Below, in pieces: positions 22,301 to 34,699 of a DNA stretch of 64,000 bases. A model generated the notes under the pieces. That model was given only the letters and a program-made list of their open reading frames with translations. It was not told the origin of the DNA and did no database searches. The stretch is from contig NC_060060.1 of the NCBI RefSeq assembly GCF_020283565.1, positions 58,761,257-58,825,256 on the forward strand, given 5' to 3'. The translations under genes and the position numbers were made by a program. Source of the stretch: Trifolium pratense. Taxonomy: Eukaryota > Streptophyta > Magnoliopsida > Fabales > Fabaceae. The first letter of the stretch is position 1, and every line of letters starts with the position of its first letter.

Positions 22301-23813
22301 GTGTGCAGGTATGGGAGTTTGACCAGGCTCATCAAAGATGGCTTCCCGTGGCAGAATTAGCATTATCTGAAGACAAGGGTGATCAGGTGTATGCTGTCGC
22401 ATGGGCACCAAATATTGGCAGGTAATATTTGCATAATTTTAGAAACATTTCCATCACATCTATTAGTTTTAATTCCTTGTGTAGTACTATTTTCTGCCAA
22501 TGAAATGCAGTTATGCACTGCATAGGTTGTAATTAACTCTAGCACTATTTTCTTATGTAGTCAAAGAAATGTGATTTGTTACTTAGTGTCTGTTTGGTTA
22601 GGCGTTTGCAACCAACAGACGCACGTTTTTAGCTCTAAACGTGATTTTTCACTTTTTGAATATGTTTGGCTTTCTGTTTTCAAATTGATTCTGTGCTCCA
22701 AAATCAATTCTAGGAGAAGCTCCAAATCCTAGCTTCTGGAAATCGCGTCTCCACCACATGTATTACGTCACCGTTAATTTATAAATTTTGCCTCTTTTGC
22801 CCTTTTGAAGTCCATCGGTGATGGAAGAGAAAATAAGAGGCTGTTCACCCAAGATCAATAGATTTACTGAGAAGGATGAAACGACAAGGCAGAGGAGAGG
22901 GTGCTTGCGGCAAGGCGGCGATATTGTAACTTGAAATTAGAGAATTGTGAGAGTGAAAATGGTAATTTATTGAGAAAATTCATTGATTTGGAAAGGAGAT
23001 TGAGGGTTTGTGGTGAAGAAAAAAGAAGTTGAGAAATTAATCATCGTTGAAGAATAGTTGTTTGATGAGAGTAATATTTTGTGATGGTGAGATATGAACA
23101 GAAGAATACTGAGAGATGAAGGAAGAAGAGAATGGAAATGGTAAAGGGAACGTTCTAGAGAAATGGAGATGGAGTATTTTTTATTTTTCATAATTATTTA
23201 ATTGTGGTTTTTAACTATTAGTTGTCAGTTAAATTAAAACCCATTTTGGTAATTAGCCACCCCAAAAGTAATTTTGATCTAAACTATCCAAACAATATAA
23301 ATTGGTGAAAATCACTTTTAGTAAATGTATCCAAACATAAATCAATTATGTTCAACTCACTTTTAGCCAAAATCAATTCTCTCAAACTCAATTCTCTTCG
23401 CCGCCAAACCAAACACACACTTAATAGTATGAAATTCTTGTAGACCATATGAGATCATTGCCGTTGCAACACACAAGGGACTTTCAATATGGCACCTAGG
23501 ATTGAATCCAGATCATACTGGGAGACTTTCAGTAGAAAGAGTTGCACTGTTATCTGGTCATGAAGGCGCGGTATGATTCTGTCTCTATTTTTTAGTTTAG
23601 GTCTGCTTCCCATGTTGTCTTCTTTCAAACATCATGTAGAATGTTGATGCTTGAATTGAAGTTTTGTTAAATGTTGTGTAGGTGTGGCAAATGGAGTGGG
23701 ATATGAGTGGAATGACGTTGGCTACTACTGGTGACGATGGAATGGTCCGATTATGGCAGTCTAATCTCAACGGCGTTTGGCATCAACAAGCTGCATTTGA
23801 ACCTACTTCTTAG
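19307..23813 (+). CDS. SEH1: Nucleoporin SEH1 (WD40 protein), 8 exons
   Basis: Exons: 19307-19474, 20748-20859, 20978-21078, 21234-21311, 21415-21570, 22309-22421, 23444-23570 and 23682-23813 (TAG). All introns are GT/AG, all phases close, and the product is 328 residues, matching plant SEH1 length. Recognisable blocks are GTICSSWNYSDTRLATGS (exon 1), IVKIVWLLPEYGDAVAC (exon 2), AAYSDGHVRVFELLDPL (exon 4), NWQLQAEFQNVI (exons 4-5), KIWEFDQAHQRWL-like (exon 6), YAVAWAPNIGRPYE (exons 6-7) and EWDMSGMTLATTGDDG (exon 8): a single WD40 propeller. SEH1 is a subunit of the Nup107-160 (Y) complex of the nuclear pore and of the SEA/GATOR2 complex. Exon 2 encodes SLLEE where WD repeats often have SIWEE. 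Introns 1 and 6 carry MITEs; intron 6 is about 1 kb mostly because of one. Confidence 0.92.
19806..20061. mobile_element. Tourist-like MITE remnant in SEH1 intron 1
   Basis: GGCCCTGTTTGGATTGG at the left and ATCCAAACAGACCC at the right are inverted partners. Flanks are TTA and TTG, so the 3-bp duplication is imperfect. A similar end, GGGCCTGTTTGGAT, lies unpaired at 19583, so the intron probably holds more than one relic. Confidence 0.55.
22586..23420. mobile_element. PIF/Harbinger-like nonautonomous element in SEH1 intron 6
   Basis: An 835-bp element with ends GTGTCTGTTTGGTTAGGCG / CGCCAAACCAAACACACAC-type inverted repeats (about 17 of 20 positions match) and TTA on both sides (22583-22585, 23421-23423). 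It contains inverted blocks around AAAATCAATTCT. The element ends only 23 bp before the exon 7 acceptor (AG at 23442-23443), so branch point and pyrimidine tract of this intron lie at the element border or inside it. No transposase. Confidence 0.8.
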
Positions 23814-24434
23814 CCACATACTCTTGTTACATGCAGCCGTCGTATGTTGTAAGTAGTAAGCTGGCATGGATTTTCCCCACCACCAGTATTAATTATTGAA
23901 TAGGACAACTTGTATTTTGTTGTAGGTTAGATAGACAACATTATCCTGTTATATGAAAGATATGATGATGATAACTTTTCAATGGTTGTGATTGTCGATA
24001 ATTGCAAACCCTTACCATTCACACAAATCATACTTTCACTTTTTTAATGACATGCTAAGATTCACGCTTTGCTATGGCAACAGAAGGGAGCTATTGATAT
24101 GGATCCATCTTATGTTCTGTGTATGGTGTCTAAATGTGCTAGCTCATCCTTCAGTTTAGCCAATTTTACGCTAATGCATACATATCTCATTTATAATGAC
24201 TTCTAATAATCATATATTAAACATAGGTATATTGAATTTTATTGTTCTGATAACAGAACTTACATTTGAATACTAGGGAAGGATATTAAATTTGATGAAA
24301 GGCAAAAGAATCACATCTCTCAAAGATTTAAGCTACCATATGTATGCCTTTGTAGGATCCTAAAGCCTCTTTCAAGAGCGGTATACAATGAGAACTAAAA
24401 TCTCTTGGATGAAATGCCTTTGTAAAGTTTTGAA
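23814..24434. other. Spacer between the convergent SEH1 and 5-phosphatase genes
   Basis: Contains the SEH1 3' UTR and, from the other strand, the 3' UTR of the 5-phosphatase gene. The two genes converge with 621 bp between their stop codons. No other feature seen. Confidence 0.5.
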
Positions 24435-27400
24435 TCATTTACAATTTGTTGCTGCCACCTTGATATTAGCTGTGAACATTGCTTGTACTGGTCTATGATC
24501 AGAAAGTTTTGATTCACTCCTGTTGTATTGGATTTGATTCATTCCCTTTCCAAACCATATTATTCGATCACACCTGAAATACTTTCTTGTGGTTAGAGTA
24601 TACACTTTTCAAATTAAAGCATTTAAAGTAAGAATTTGTTCGTTATGTGTGTGTGTGTGTGTTTGGTTTTGTGGTGGAGGGTAATAGATTTTACTTCTCC
24701 TTGGTTAATATATTCATAAGCAATACAAAATCCTTGGAAGTATGTTATTATGATTACCATGCCGGGGAACGTCTCTTTTTGCTCATGTCCTCGTCAACGC
24801 AACCTATGTAATCATCAGAATTTGGCAGGTATTTGTATGTAGGTGGAAACTCTACATCTCCTTCATGCCAACCTTCAAATACATGGCCCTCTTTCAACTC
24901 CATCTTCAGCTATATAATTTGGACACAGGTTTTAAATCACGAACTCAAGAATTATGGTAAATAAATAAATAAAAAATTAATTGCATTTTAGCCCCTCGTG
25001 CAATTTTTTAAAAATCGGACCACATATCGAATTAGTGAGACCTCTAGATTATGAATCTTACTTGATCATGTTTCAACAAGGTTTTCCATTCCTTTCTCTT
25101 GATCAATGATCGTGTTGCAGAGTATGGCATATCTATCCTGTAGTTCAAGTCTCCTAGCCACACAACTCGGCTGCAAGTTCCCAAGTACACATTTCATGTG
25201 AAGTTCTATGATCGTGTTGCAGAGTATGGCATATCTATCCTGTAGTTCAAGTCTCCTAGCCACACAACTCGGCTGCAAGTTCCCAAGTACACATTTCATG
25301 TGAAGTTCTATGAAATATTAAAATAAATAATTTATTAAATTTGTATAATGGTTTAAGCACATATTTTAATTGTCGCTGAGTTTAATAAAATCTCAACATC
25401 ATGATTTTGTTGAACTCTAAAGTGAGTTTTATCAAAATTACAGCGACAAACTGTGATTTGGCTAAATTTACCTTACCATCAATAAGAATATTTACTGAGT
25501 ATTATAATTTCATTGTTACCTAACAAGTGTCTTCTAAAGTGGAAAAGGAATGTCTATGCTGTCATATGATATGATGCCTCTGCATTCTATAGCTATTTTT
25601 GTTTATATGATATTTTCAAATGTTGCATAATCCAGTATATCAAACTGTGCATGATTTCAGTTCTACTTATAATTCAAATTGTTTTTATGATATGATGCCC
25701 CTTACTCATGGTCAATAATTTTTTGAGGCATATCATGCAGAGGACCAGCAGGGAAGCTTGTTTGGGACAAAATATCAGCTGCATTAATATTTCTTTGTCT
25801 CTTGTCTTCTTCTTTCCAACCTGAAGCTAGATGGCTACATATAAAGCAGAATCTTGTTTCTTGCAAGAAAAATCTAATTGATATTGAACCCTGTATTTTA
25901 AAATCAACAAAAGAAAATTAAAATTCATTTCAAATTTTAAAACTAACATCTAATTTTTCAAACATCTATTTGTTATAAAAAACTAAAAATTAGTTTTTTT
26001 AAAAAAATTATAAATATGTTTTCTATTTCTCTCAATGTTAAAATGCTTTAAAATGTTCAAACCAATGCCTAAAAACTTGGACTGAAAATTGAACCGGGAT
26101 GTCAAGATCATGGTTCAATTGGTTGCGATATGGCTAATAAATAAATAAATAAAAATAGGTTGAACCGTGGTTGCACCCGGTTTGATCCGGTTCGATTTGG
26201 TTTTGTTAGACTAAGGACCATCGTGGTGGTCAAACCAGTTTTGAAAACATTGGTTCAAATTAGGATGAAATCACAAGCAAACTAATTAAATAACTAACTA
26301 TAAACAGTGTCGGTTCATGATATAACCATTTAATCATCTGGTTCGGTTTTTAAAACATTGATTTAACTGACCTTGTTTGCCAAGCAACCCATAACTCCAC
26401 AGCCAACAGATGAGACATTCAAGTGCTTGATAGATTGATAAAGGTCACATCTTGCCCAAATAGTAATGAACATACCCCCCATTTGTTTACTTATGATGCA
26501 TTGGAAATCATCAACATTTTCAACCTCTTCATAAATTCTTTCCTTCAATGGATATATCTTTTGATGTTCTGCCTTTTTATTTTCTTCAACTACCTTCATA
26601 GGTCTTTTATTGTTAAGGGTTTCCCCAATAAGGGAGTTCCACTTCATGGAAATTTTCTTGTTCAGAGGTCCTAATACATTTGTTGCATTTAGAGGTACAA
26701 TTTCTTGGAACCTGATATAGAAGTTTAGCACATCAAATACTACTAAGCTAGTCAATGAATTTGGATTTGTTTCGGCCACAAATTTAATTTCATGCATTCA
26801 TGCCGTCAGCATATCCGTGACCGTTAGATCAAACTTCGATGGTATGGAAAATAAATAGATTTAGATTTTTTTTAACTCAACATTATGGAACTTGAATTAT
26901 GGATATCCAATCTTGATCCAACAATCACCGATATACTGGTGGTGTGAATGCATGAGATTTGGGATTGCAGCAAATCCAAAATCTCTGGTCAATAATTTTA
27001 GTTAAAAAGATTGACTTTGATCCTTTCCGTCCCTCCAACCAAATCTCAATACTTAGATGAATCTAACAGCGAAGATTTATTGGAATCGGTTGAGTGTGCT
27101 GATCTCTCAACTTTTTCCTGTTAGTCCAATTGCTTAAGCAGTTAGATTAATCTAACAGTTGAGATTTGGTCAGAGAGACGAAAGTAGTTGTGGAGGATCC
27201 GATTGCCAAAAAAAATCCAAATTCTAACAATTATGTCCCTATGAAGTTGATTCTTAAACATAATCTAAAAAGTAATAGAAAAAGATTTTACCCCAAAACA
27301 TAAATATCTGCAGAATCATTTTGTGTGTGAAGCCAATCTTCAATGTTCAAATTCTGAGGTGGTGCAATGCCTCCAATATTCCAGGAACCAACTAAGATCC

Positions 27401-27654
27401 TAATTCAAAATCATATCCATATCCGAGTTACTTTCATGGTAGTAAAAATATATTAGACAAAGCTACATAAAAAATTGTTCAAAAGAATGTATATACTATT
27501 ATATGGTCTCTTACTTTTTGGTTTGGTGATAGAATTGTCTTGTTGAATTTTCAGATGCTTGATTCAAACTAGTAGGTTCCTGATTTTTCTCTGATGAATT
27601 CTTGCTTAATATCTTCCTTAGGATCTTGCTCTCTCTTAACTTGAAGCCCTGCAT
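24435..27654 (-). CDS. Type I inositol polyphosphate 5-phosphatase, 7 exons
   Basis: Exons on the minus strand: 27654-27515, 27399-27292, 26711-26372, 25890-25706, 25170-25062, 24909-24758, 24573-24435. All introns are GT/AG, phases close, and the product is 390 residues. Family motifs run in order: [58 protein letters not shown], then the two catalytic signatures WLGDLNYRI (exons 4-5) and RSPAWCDRIIW (exons 6-7), and finally [10 protein letters not shown]. The enzyme removes the 5-phosphate from inositol phosphates or phosphoinositides with Mg2+, ending IP3 signals; plant relatives act in vein and root-hair growth (CVP2/CVL1 group). It is shorter than many type I members, mainly in the region after the first exon. 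Exon 5 and its acceptor are partly duplicated just upstream; the inner copy gives the intact frame. Confidence 0.9.
25106..25309. repeat. Perfect 102-bp tandem duplication across an intron/exon border
   Basis: Bases 25106-25207 are repeated without a mismatch at 25208-25309, with ATGA shared at the junctions. Each copy holds, on the minus strand, an intron 3' end (GGGAACTTGCAG) and the first two thirds of exon 5 of the 5-phosphatase. The copy at 25208-25309 is met first by the transcript. If its acceptor were used, the frame would reach TAG just after the duplicated part (...ACACGATCATAG). Confidence 0.95.
26050..26360. mobile_element. hAT-like MITE relic in a 5-phosphatase intron
   Basis: The right end GGTTTTTAAAACATTG and internal GAACCG/CGGTTC blocks match the element at 27700-27971; the left end is decayed (near TTTAAAATGTTC at 26050). 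Lies in the intron between exons 3 and 4. Borders approximate. Confidence 0.5.
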
Positions 27655-27699
27655 GATCTTTGAACAAAATATGCTCTCATGATGACCCATATATATAAT

Positions 27700-27971
27700 A
27701 ATGTTTTAAAAACCTGATTACAAAATGAACCAGAAATACTTTTGGTTCAATCGGTTTAACCAAAGTTGAACCAACTGAAATTAAAGAAAAATATCAAAAA
27801 TTTTATATATACATAAGATAATTACACTTAAATGGAAAGCAAACAGACAACCAGCTGCGCCGCTACACCTGGTTCGGTTCAATCAGAATGCATATAACCA
27901 GGATCAAACAAACCGTGGAATTTGGCGGTTCTCAGTTCAACTTTCTTGTTTGTGCCGGATTTTAAAACATT
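27700..27971. mobile_element. hAT-like MITE relic upstream of the 5-phosphatase start
   Basis: Inverted ends AATGTTTTAAAAACC / GGATTTTAAAACATT with inverted GGTTCAATCGG-type blocks inside. It begins 46 bp upstream of the start codon at 27654, so it overlaps the expected 5' UTR or promoter. No clear target duplication. Confidence 0.55.
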
Positions 27972-28582
27972 GATTATTAAGAACATAAATAGAAAATGGA
28001 AGAAACTAACACTAAAAAGACGGATTTTGATCTTCTCCCACAATGCAACGGTACACCATTTTTGTTTTACATCGCTGCACCGTTAGAGAGGATCTAAGTA
28101 AAAAAAAAAAAAAAAAAACTACCTCAATGACACAGATAGAAGAAAAGAAATACCTACTTGTAATTGTTCCAAATTGCAATGTTTTCTTCTTGATCAAAAG
28201 TTTACTAGTATAGTACTAATAATTTCATATACCAAATTATAAAGAATGGCTAGGAAGAAAGTGACTTGCACAAGATATCAAGAGGAATGGATCATTGGAG
28301 GAGTAAAGGGATTTATAGGCATATGCAACTGAGGGTCATGATTGAATTTGAATTGACAATATTTTAAGGACAAGTTATAGGTTTCTAGCTATCTAGCTAG
28401 GGGACAACAGAAAAAACCTGAGGTGTCTTTCAGATGCTTGTTTTGTCTATGGATGAAGATTTTTCTCACGCCTCTTGTCTTGAATATTTCTTGTGTAAAA
28501 TTATTTTACACCAGGATGCTTTTATCAAAGTGAAATAATTATGACGTGAGAGTATTGTATTTGTGGCATGACAAAAATGTTA

Positions 28583-28727
28583 TTCGTCCGGTACTAAATA
28601 TAAGAAAAAAAATATTTTTAGATTCATTGAGAATCTAATATATTTGGTCCATAATATAAGCCAAATACATTAGATTCTCAATGAATCCAAAAAGCAAATT
28701 TTCTCTTATATTTAGGCCTGGAATGAG
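28583..28727. mobile_element. Stowaway-like MITE
   Basis: A 145-bp near-palindrome: TTCGTCCGGTACTAAATATAAG at the left pairs with CTTATATTTAGGCCTGGAATG at the right, and AGATTCATTGAGAATCTAAT lies inverted inside. TA flanks both sides (28581-28582 and 28728-28729), as for Tc1/mariner-derived MITEs. Confidence 0.75.
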
Positions 28728-29229
28728 TATTATTTAAGGGTTATTGGAATGGGATTAAGTTACTTAAATATAATAATCACTGCTCTTGTTTATACATCTT
28801 ATTCTTGGACTATCAACAATGGTTTACAATTATTATTTTTTTTGACAAAACAATGGTTCACAATTTAAACTCCAATTTTTTCACTTCATCCACATCATTT
28901 TTTCTCTCTTTCACATAACAATTAAACTATTATTCAACTAGTTAGCATGACCCTAAACCAAATACTCTCTCTTCCAACTCACTTTCATATACCCCACATT
29001 CTTTATTCTTTATTTATATTATTTAATTTTGTATAATAATTATTATTAGTTATATTTTTTTTGAAATAATGAATATTTTTATTTTTATATATTTAATATT
29101 TAAAATTATTATTCTTCCTTAATTTATCAACTAAATATGACAATAATTTTTTATTATTATTAACTCAATTAAGATACGCAAAAACAATTCGATTATAGTA
29201 AAAATTATTACATACAAAGTACAATTAGT

Positions 29230-29480
29230 AAAAAACACAATACAAGTAACTCAACATATGAAATAACCAAACTCACAATACAAGATCAACCTTCAACCAG
29301 TGATGTGAACTTGGATCACGTAACTCAGATATTGAACGAACATGATTATGAAACGAGGGCTATGAACTTTGGTTATGAAATAGATAATTATTCGTGTTTT
29401 GGTTATTAAACGAGTAATTATTTTGATCCATTGCACAAAGAAAAACTAGAGAAAGAAGTATAAAAATGAGTTTTTTTTTT
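29230..29480 (-). pseudogene. Possible N-terminal remnant of a PIF/Harbinger-associated ORF
   Basis: On the minus strand a start at about 29432 gives MDQNNYSFNNQNTNNYLF followed soon by a stop. Short Asn/Gln-rich openings of this kind are common at the start of the second ORF of PIF/Harbinger elements. ACCATTG/CAATGGT motifs occur to both sides (28815, 29880). No domain follows, so this is a weak call. Confidence 0.25.
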
Positions 29481-31504
29481 TTTTTTATGTTGAAAGTATA
29501 TCAAATCATACCTCTATTTATAGAGTTTTTAAAATTATGAATTTTGGTATTAAAAAATAATTGAAAAAATTATGATATGCAATAATTGCTCTGAAAGTAT
29601 TAGAATAAATAAAAATATACACATCCAATCAAAATATGACACATATATATACATTTTAAAAAAAATCAAAAAATCAAGACCCACCTCCCTCGTGAGCAAG
29701 TGCACCACACTTGCTGAAGGTGGCCTCTCAGCTTGCGCCACGTGTCTTATCACTCTCTCAACTTCTCACTTTCCCACTCTCTCACTTTCTCTCTTTCCCA
29801 CTTTTTCTCTCCATTCAACCGTTGAAATTTTTCATCTCCTCTCCCCTCCACATCATTCAACTCCAATATTAAACTTTACCATTGTACCTATTCAACCTTT
29901 GTTTTTGGGATTAAACCTCACCATTGTATATGATCTTATATTTAGATGTTGCGTGCCAGTAAATTTTATGAATGGTTTAATTATTCTTGTTAACCAATTG
30001 CTTAAATATAAGTTCTTCTAGTTGATATCAAGTTGTGTATGATTCTCAAACCCGTTGATGTCGTACAATTGGTTACAATGAGAATTAAGGTTGTCGGAAT
30101 TTAATTTTTACGTCAACTTGTTTTGGCTAAGGGAAATTGAAACATAGATTCAAATCGTAAACTCGTAGTTTATCTCATATTATAATAAACATATATAATA
30201 ATATATATATTTTAACTTGTTTAATTTTGAACGTAATCTAAAATTAATAATTTTATTTTTATTTAGAAATTTAAGTATTTGAATAATAATTAAAGAAAAT
30301 ATGACAAAATTAATATATTATTAAATTTAAATTAAAAGTAAATTTTAAATATTAGATAATTTATCTCAATTGTGTCAAAAAAAATAAATTAGATAATTCA
30401 TACTTAATTGATTTTTCTCTCCTTCTCATTAGGTATTGATGACAGCCAATTATATGATGTTTTTAGTAGTAGATTAGTATAGTTTTCATAGTAAATAAAG
30501 ACCAAAAACAAGGAAATATCAGGAAAAGTGAAGACACAAGGACCAGAAGCAAGAAAAATGGAAAAAGCAGTAAAAAGGGGCAAAAATGGAATAAAGAAAG
30601 CGCACAATCGTACCCACGATGAACTTGGACGTGGCGCGATGAGAAGAAGGATAAAATTGATAAAAAAAACCACACAACCTATGGGCTATGCACTTCCGTG
30701 TACTGTAGAGTCGGGTCTCAAGAGTGTGCTCATGCTGGTTTATACATTTGTTGAACATCGTTAATTTTGGTTAATACGATTGAGAAAACAAATATTTTCT
30801 TTAAAGGTTTATACATTTGTTGAACACCGTTAATTTTGACGGGTCTTAATAATATATCAAATGATTTTAGAATTTTTTAAAATTTACAAGAATGATCTAT
30901 ACGATACAAAATTTAAATTCAACCACAAATTTGATAATAGTATGAAATTAGATCAAAAGAGAAAACCACCATACGATATAAATGCAGTGAAAATTTAATG
31001 AAGTTAGAAGAATTTAACACCAAAGTCACGTTTCCCACACATTCAAAATCGTTTCTATTTATAATCAAATTTGACATGAGGGAGAAACACATAGTTTACG
31101 CAAAGTTAGTGACTTGTCTACTCAAGAACTCCTCAACCCTCAATTTTAAAATATAGAGCACACTAATTCCAACTCCAATTGCAATAACATGCTGTAGGGA
31201 AAAGTCTTTATATGGTCTTCATTCGTGTCATACTATTATAATTTTGAGGTATATTATTTTCTTTATTTTTGGATTTATAAAATTGGAATGGGAAAGTTTA
31301 TGTTATTTGAACATAAAAAACATTGACGTTTTGACAATTATTTCGGATTGGACTAAAGTCATGCAATACGCATGCATATTCATGCAAGATTGACCTATAA
31401 ATACACATAAACCTTTAAATATCCAAAATGTTTGATATTTTTTATTTATAATTACTATGGATTATTCTTAGTTGTCATTTAATGTTATTTATAGATAAAT
31501 CCAT

Positions 31505-31697
31505 ATGTGTTGACTTTGGTCCTTGGAGTATGCTCATCTCAAAGTTTTAGGTTCAATTCTCCATGGTGCCAATTTCGGTGAGCTAAGTCCATACAGAGAA
31601 AAAAAACTAGCTTTAAATGGGACCCCCACAAGTGGGCGGTGAGATTGATTCCCTTGAATTAGTCGGTCTTAGAGTCGGATACCAAGTTTTAAAAAAA
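31505..31697 (+). mobile_element. SINE-like retroposon, copy 1
   Basis: GTCCTTGGAGTATGCTC followed 25 bases later by GGTTCAATTCT resembles a pol III B-box, then a body with GTGCCAATTTCGGTGAGCTA, AAGTGGGCGGTGAGATTG and GAATTAGTCGGTCTT, ending in an A-rich tail. The same body occurs inverted at 63551-63720, which proves a dispersed family. Confidence 0.7.
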
Positions 31698-32844
31698 TGT
31701 TATTTATACATACTAAAAGAATCAGTAAATTCATGTATATATTGTTTTTGTCATTTTTATGAAATTATTTTTTTTTAATAATATTTTTAACTAATTATTT
31801 TACTCTATATACCTACCTATAATAATTATTTAGAGATAATTTTAATAACAAGAATAAATATTTTTTCACTCCTTTTCATATGAGACATAATTAGCAAATG
31901 CATATTTGATCTATATTATAATTATTCAACTTTTGAAAAAAAAAACTAAAGGCAGTATTATTTTAAACTTTGAAATTGACACATAAAAAACAAACATAAA
32001 AATTTAAAAAATGACACTAAAAAAACAGAGGGAGTAGTATGAACTATGTACATATGCAAGTGTCACCACATCTTATAATTTTTTATGTTATAGTAGTCTA
32101 TAGTTATAGCCTATAGGCTTCATCTTAATTGGAAAGATTCTTCTTCAAGGGAAGTTCTGTACATATGGAGAGTCTCATCTTCGATTTGATAAATGATCAC
32201 TACAACAACACAACCATATAATTGTCATTTCTGCCATTATTTTAAATCATGTTACTCATTCCATGCAATTCTAGATCTCATATGAGAAAGAAATCGCACA
32301 ATTCAATTCAAAGTATAATTTGTTGTTACATTAGTCTTTAAATGTATAAAATTTTTAAATAAATCTCTAGTGTCTTTTTTATCAGGTATCTTATCAACTA
32401 AAATGACCAATAAAAACATATTTGAGGACTAAATTAACTATTTAAAAATAAATTTAAGAACCAAAATGACTAAAAAATAGACACTTATAGGCCTAATTGT
32501 AATTTTAGTACATTCAATGAAGAATGTAACGGCGAAATATACTTTTAAGAACCATAATTATGGTTTTTCCAAAAAAAAAAAACACTTGTGTGAAAGAGTG
32601 TCAATTTAAAAAATGCCTTGAAAGAACGAAAAAAAATTTGTGTGAGATTACTAATTTGGGGAACTTCTCAAATTTTTTTCTTTTCAATTTTGATTAAATT
32701 GATACTTCCTTAAGTGTGGTTTGAGAATTGTGCGCATTATTCATATAACATACTTTGACCATATTTTTTTATTGATAAATATGTCTCGACGACTATTTTC
32801 AAAATATAACTTTTTAAAATTTTTTAAATACATAATTAAAAATA
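31698..32844. other. AT-rich intergenic DNA
   Basis: No gene. 32335-32520 has weak inverted blocks (AGTCTTTAAATG, AGGACTAAATTAAC, CCAAAATGAC) like a decayed foldback element. Confidence 0.4.
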
Positions 32845-33612
32845 GGCTTAAATGCAGTTTTACCCCCTATTTTGGATAAATCGGAATTTTACCCCCCTAT
32901 TTTAAAATCCGGAATTTTACCACCCCTGTTTTATAATTTTTTGGATTTTGCCCCCTCAAAATTCTGCTTCTGAGCTTCAACTTCAAAGCTTCTCACAGAA
33001 CTCAATTTGGATCAATAATTCACCAAACTAGTACCGAAATGACCGTAATCGAGTTATCTTTCCACAGAATCAAACCCCACTAAATTTGGAGTTATAGAGG
33101 GAGAGTATTTATCGATTTAGTGCAGACCTATCCAATTACTAATTCTGCAGAAATCTGCTTCCGACCTTCAAATTCGATGAAATTGAAATTCCAACAAGGG
33201 TGATTTCATTAGCTTTCCAGACATGTAAATACTATTCAAAACAGAGCTACAGGGTGAAAGACATGACAAAAATACCAGTAGTAGGTCCATACGATAATTA
33301 ATTTGGATAGACCTTCACTAAAACGGTAATTAATCTTTCTCTGTATCTCCAAATTTAGTGGAGTTTGATTCTGTAGAAAGCTAACTCGATTACGGTTATT
33401 TCAGTACCCGTTTGGTGAATTATTGATCCAAATTGAGTTATGTGTGAAGCTTTGAAGTTGAGACTCATAAGTAGATTTTGTGCAGAATTTTTTATTTATT
33501 TTTTTTGGGGGGGGGGGGGGGGGGGCAAAATCAAAAAAATTATAAAATGAGGGGGAAGGGGGGTAAAATTCCGATTTATTCAAAATAGGAGGGATAAAAC
33601 TGCATTTAACCC
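32845..33612. mobile_element. Mutator-like MITE (GGCTTAA family, copy 2)
   Basis: A 768-bp element starting GGCTTAAATGCAGTTTTAC and ending ...AAACTGCATTTAACCC, with exact 9-bp duplications TTAAAAATA (32836-32844 and 33613-33621). Arms of several hundred bp are inverted copies: the arm starting TCTGCTTCTGAGCTTCAAC reappears inverted near 33435-33480. A run of 19 G at 33507-33525 sits in the right arm where the left arm has CCCCCTCAAAATTC. Long arms make a strong foldback structure. Confidence 0.88.
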
Positions 33613-33621
33613 TTAAAAATA

Positions 33622-34699
33622 TTAGTGGTCAAAGATGGGCATTATCATATGTGCAGTGGGTAACTATGACACTTAAAAAGAAACATAAGGAGTAATATTC
33701 ATTTGTATAGTAAAAAAGTAATATTCTTTATGGGTTGAAATTAATACTAGTATCTCCTAAACTTAATATTGCAATCACATTTTTTCCAAAAGTTAATATC
33801 GCAAGTCAACTTAACCATTTTTCTTCAATTCAAATATAGATTACTAGGATCTACTCTCATGGAAAAAAAACTATAGAGTTAATAAAAAATGTTAAAACTC
33901 TTGAATGAGGGTATTGCAACTCAAGTGATCCTACTCAACTCAAATAATTTGTATGTTTTATTATTAGGAAAACTTAAGACCTAAATATACTAAAAAGTAT
34001 TTTATATGTTTAATCTTCAAGAAAACGTGTTCTTGAATGAGAGTATTTTGTTTTCTGTAAAGAAACTTGAGTTTTCTTCTTCTAAATGCAAAAAAAGAAA
34101 GAAAAAAAAAAAGGAATGACATAATCCGGCTAACCATACTGATCTTTCAATTTGGGCCAAGAGTTAATTTAGAGATAAACTTTTCACACCCCCTATATAT
34201 CTCCTCATATATACATCTGAATAAATGTATATTTTTTTCGAACTAATATTATTAATTTACATGGCATATATACTAAAAAGTATTTTATAAAAGTATTTTT
34301 CCAAAAAACCAAAAAATATACATCTGAAAGTACACTTTAGAGTATTTTCAAACTAAGATTATTAATTTACATGGCATATATACTAAAAAGTATTTTATAA
34401 AAGTATTTTTCCAAAACATATACATCTGAAAGTACACTTTAGAGTATTTTCAAACTAAGATTATTAATTTACATGGCATATATACTAAAAAGTATTTTAT
34501 AAATGTTTTATCTATATATAAATTGACCATAATCAATTTGATTCAAAATGTGGCAATTCTAAACTCCATAATAAAACATATGAACTTCTATTAAAAGTCA
34601 TAAATTCAACGATTACAAAATTAAATACACCAGAATAGAAATTCAAGATTTAAAATTAGGAAAATCGTAAACAATAAAAATATACCTATATGTCCTGTA
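33622..34699. other. AT-rich intergenic DNA with a tandem repeat
   Basis: Nothing coding. The only structured part is the tandem repeat at 34195-34510. Confidence 0.4.
34195..34510. repeat. Tandem repeat, three copies of about 102-110 bp
   Basis: The block ATGGCATATATACTAAAAAG starts at 34261, 34371 and 34473, giving periods of 110 and 102 bases. Copies two and three are almost identical; copy one is more diverged. Confidence 0.85.

Larger units (their letters stand above)
27972..31504. other. Intergenic, AT-rich, with transposon scraps
   Basis: Contains a Stowaway-like MITE at 28583-28727 and a possible transposon ORF1 remnant at 29230-29480. The stretch 30490-30740 (GCACAATCGTACCCACG, GTGTACTGTAGAGTCGGG) looks like a retroelement scrap but I could not place it. 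No gene seen. Confidence 0.45.

Noticed and set aside
25066..25299. Minus-strand ORF with a repeated 34-residue block ([16 protein letters not shown])
   Set aside because: Wrong frame of the 102-bp duplication; the family motif WLGDLNYRI is read in another frame.
30404..30764. Cluster of overlapping 70-90-residue ORFs on both strands
   Set aside because: No consistent frame, no splice sites, no recognised motif; probably a retroelement scrap.
34195..34510. CRISPR-like repeat pattern
   Set aside because: Plant nuclear DNA; only three adjacent copies without distinct spacers: an ordinary tandem repeat.
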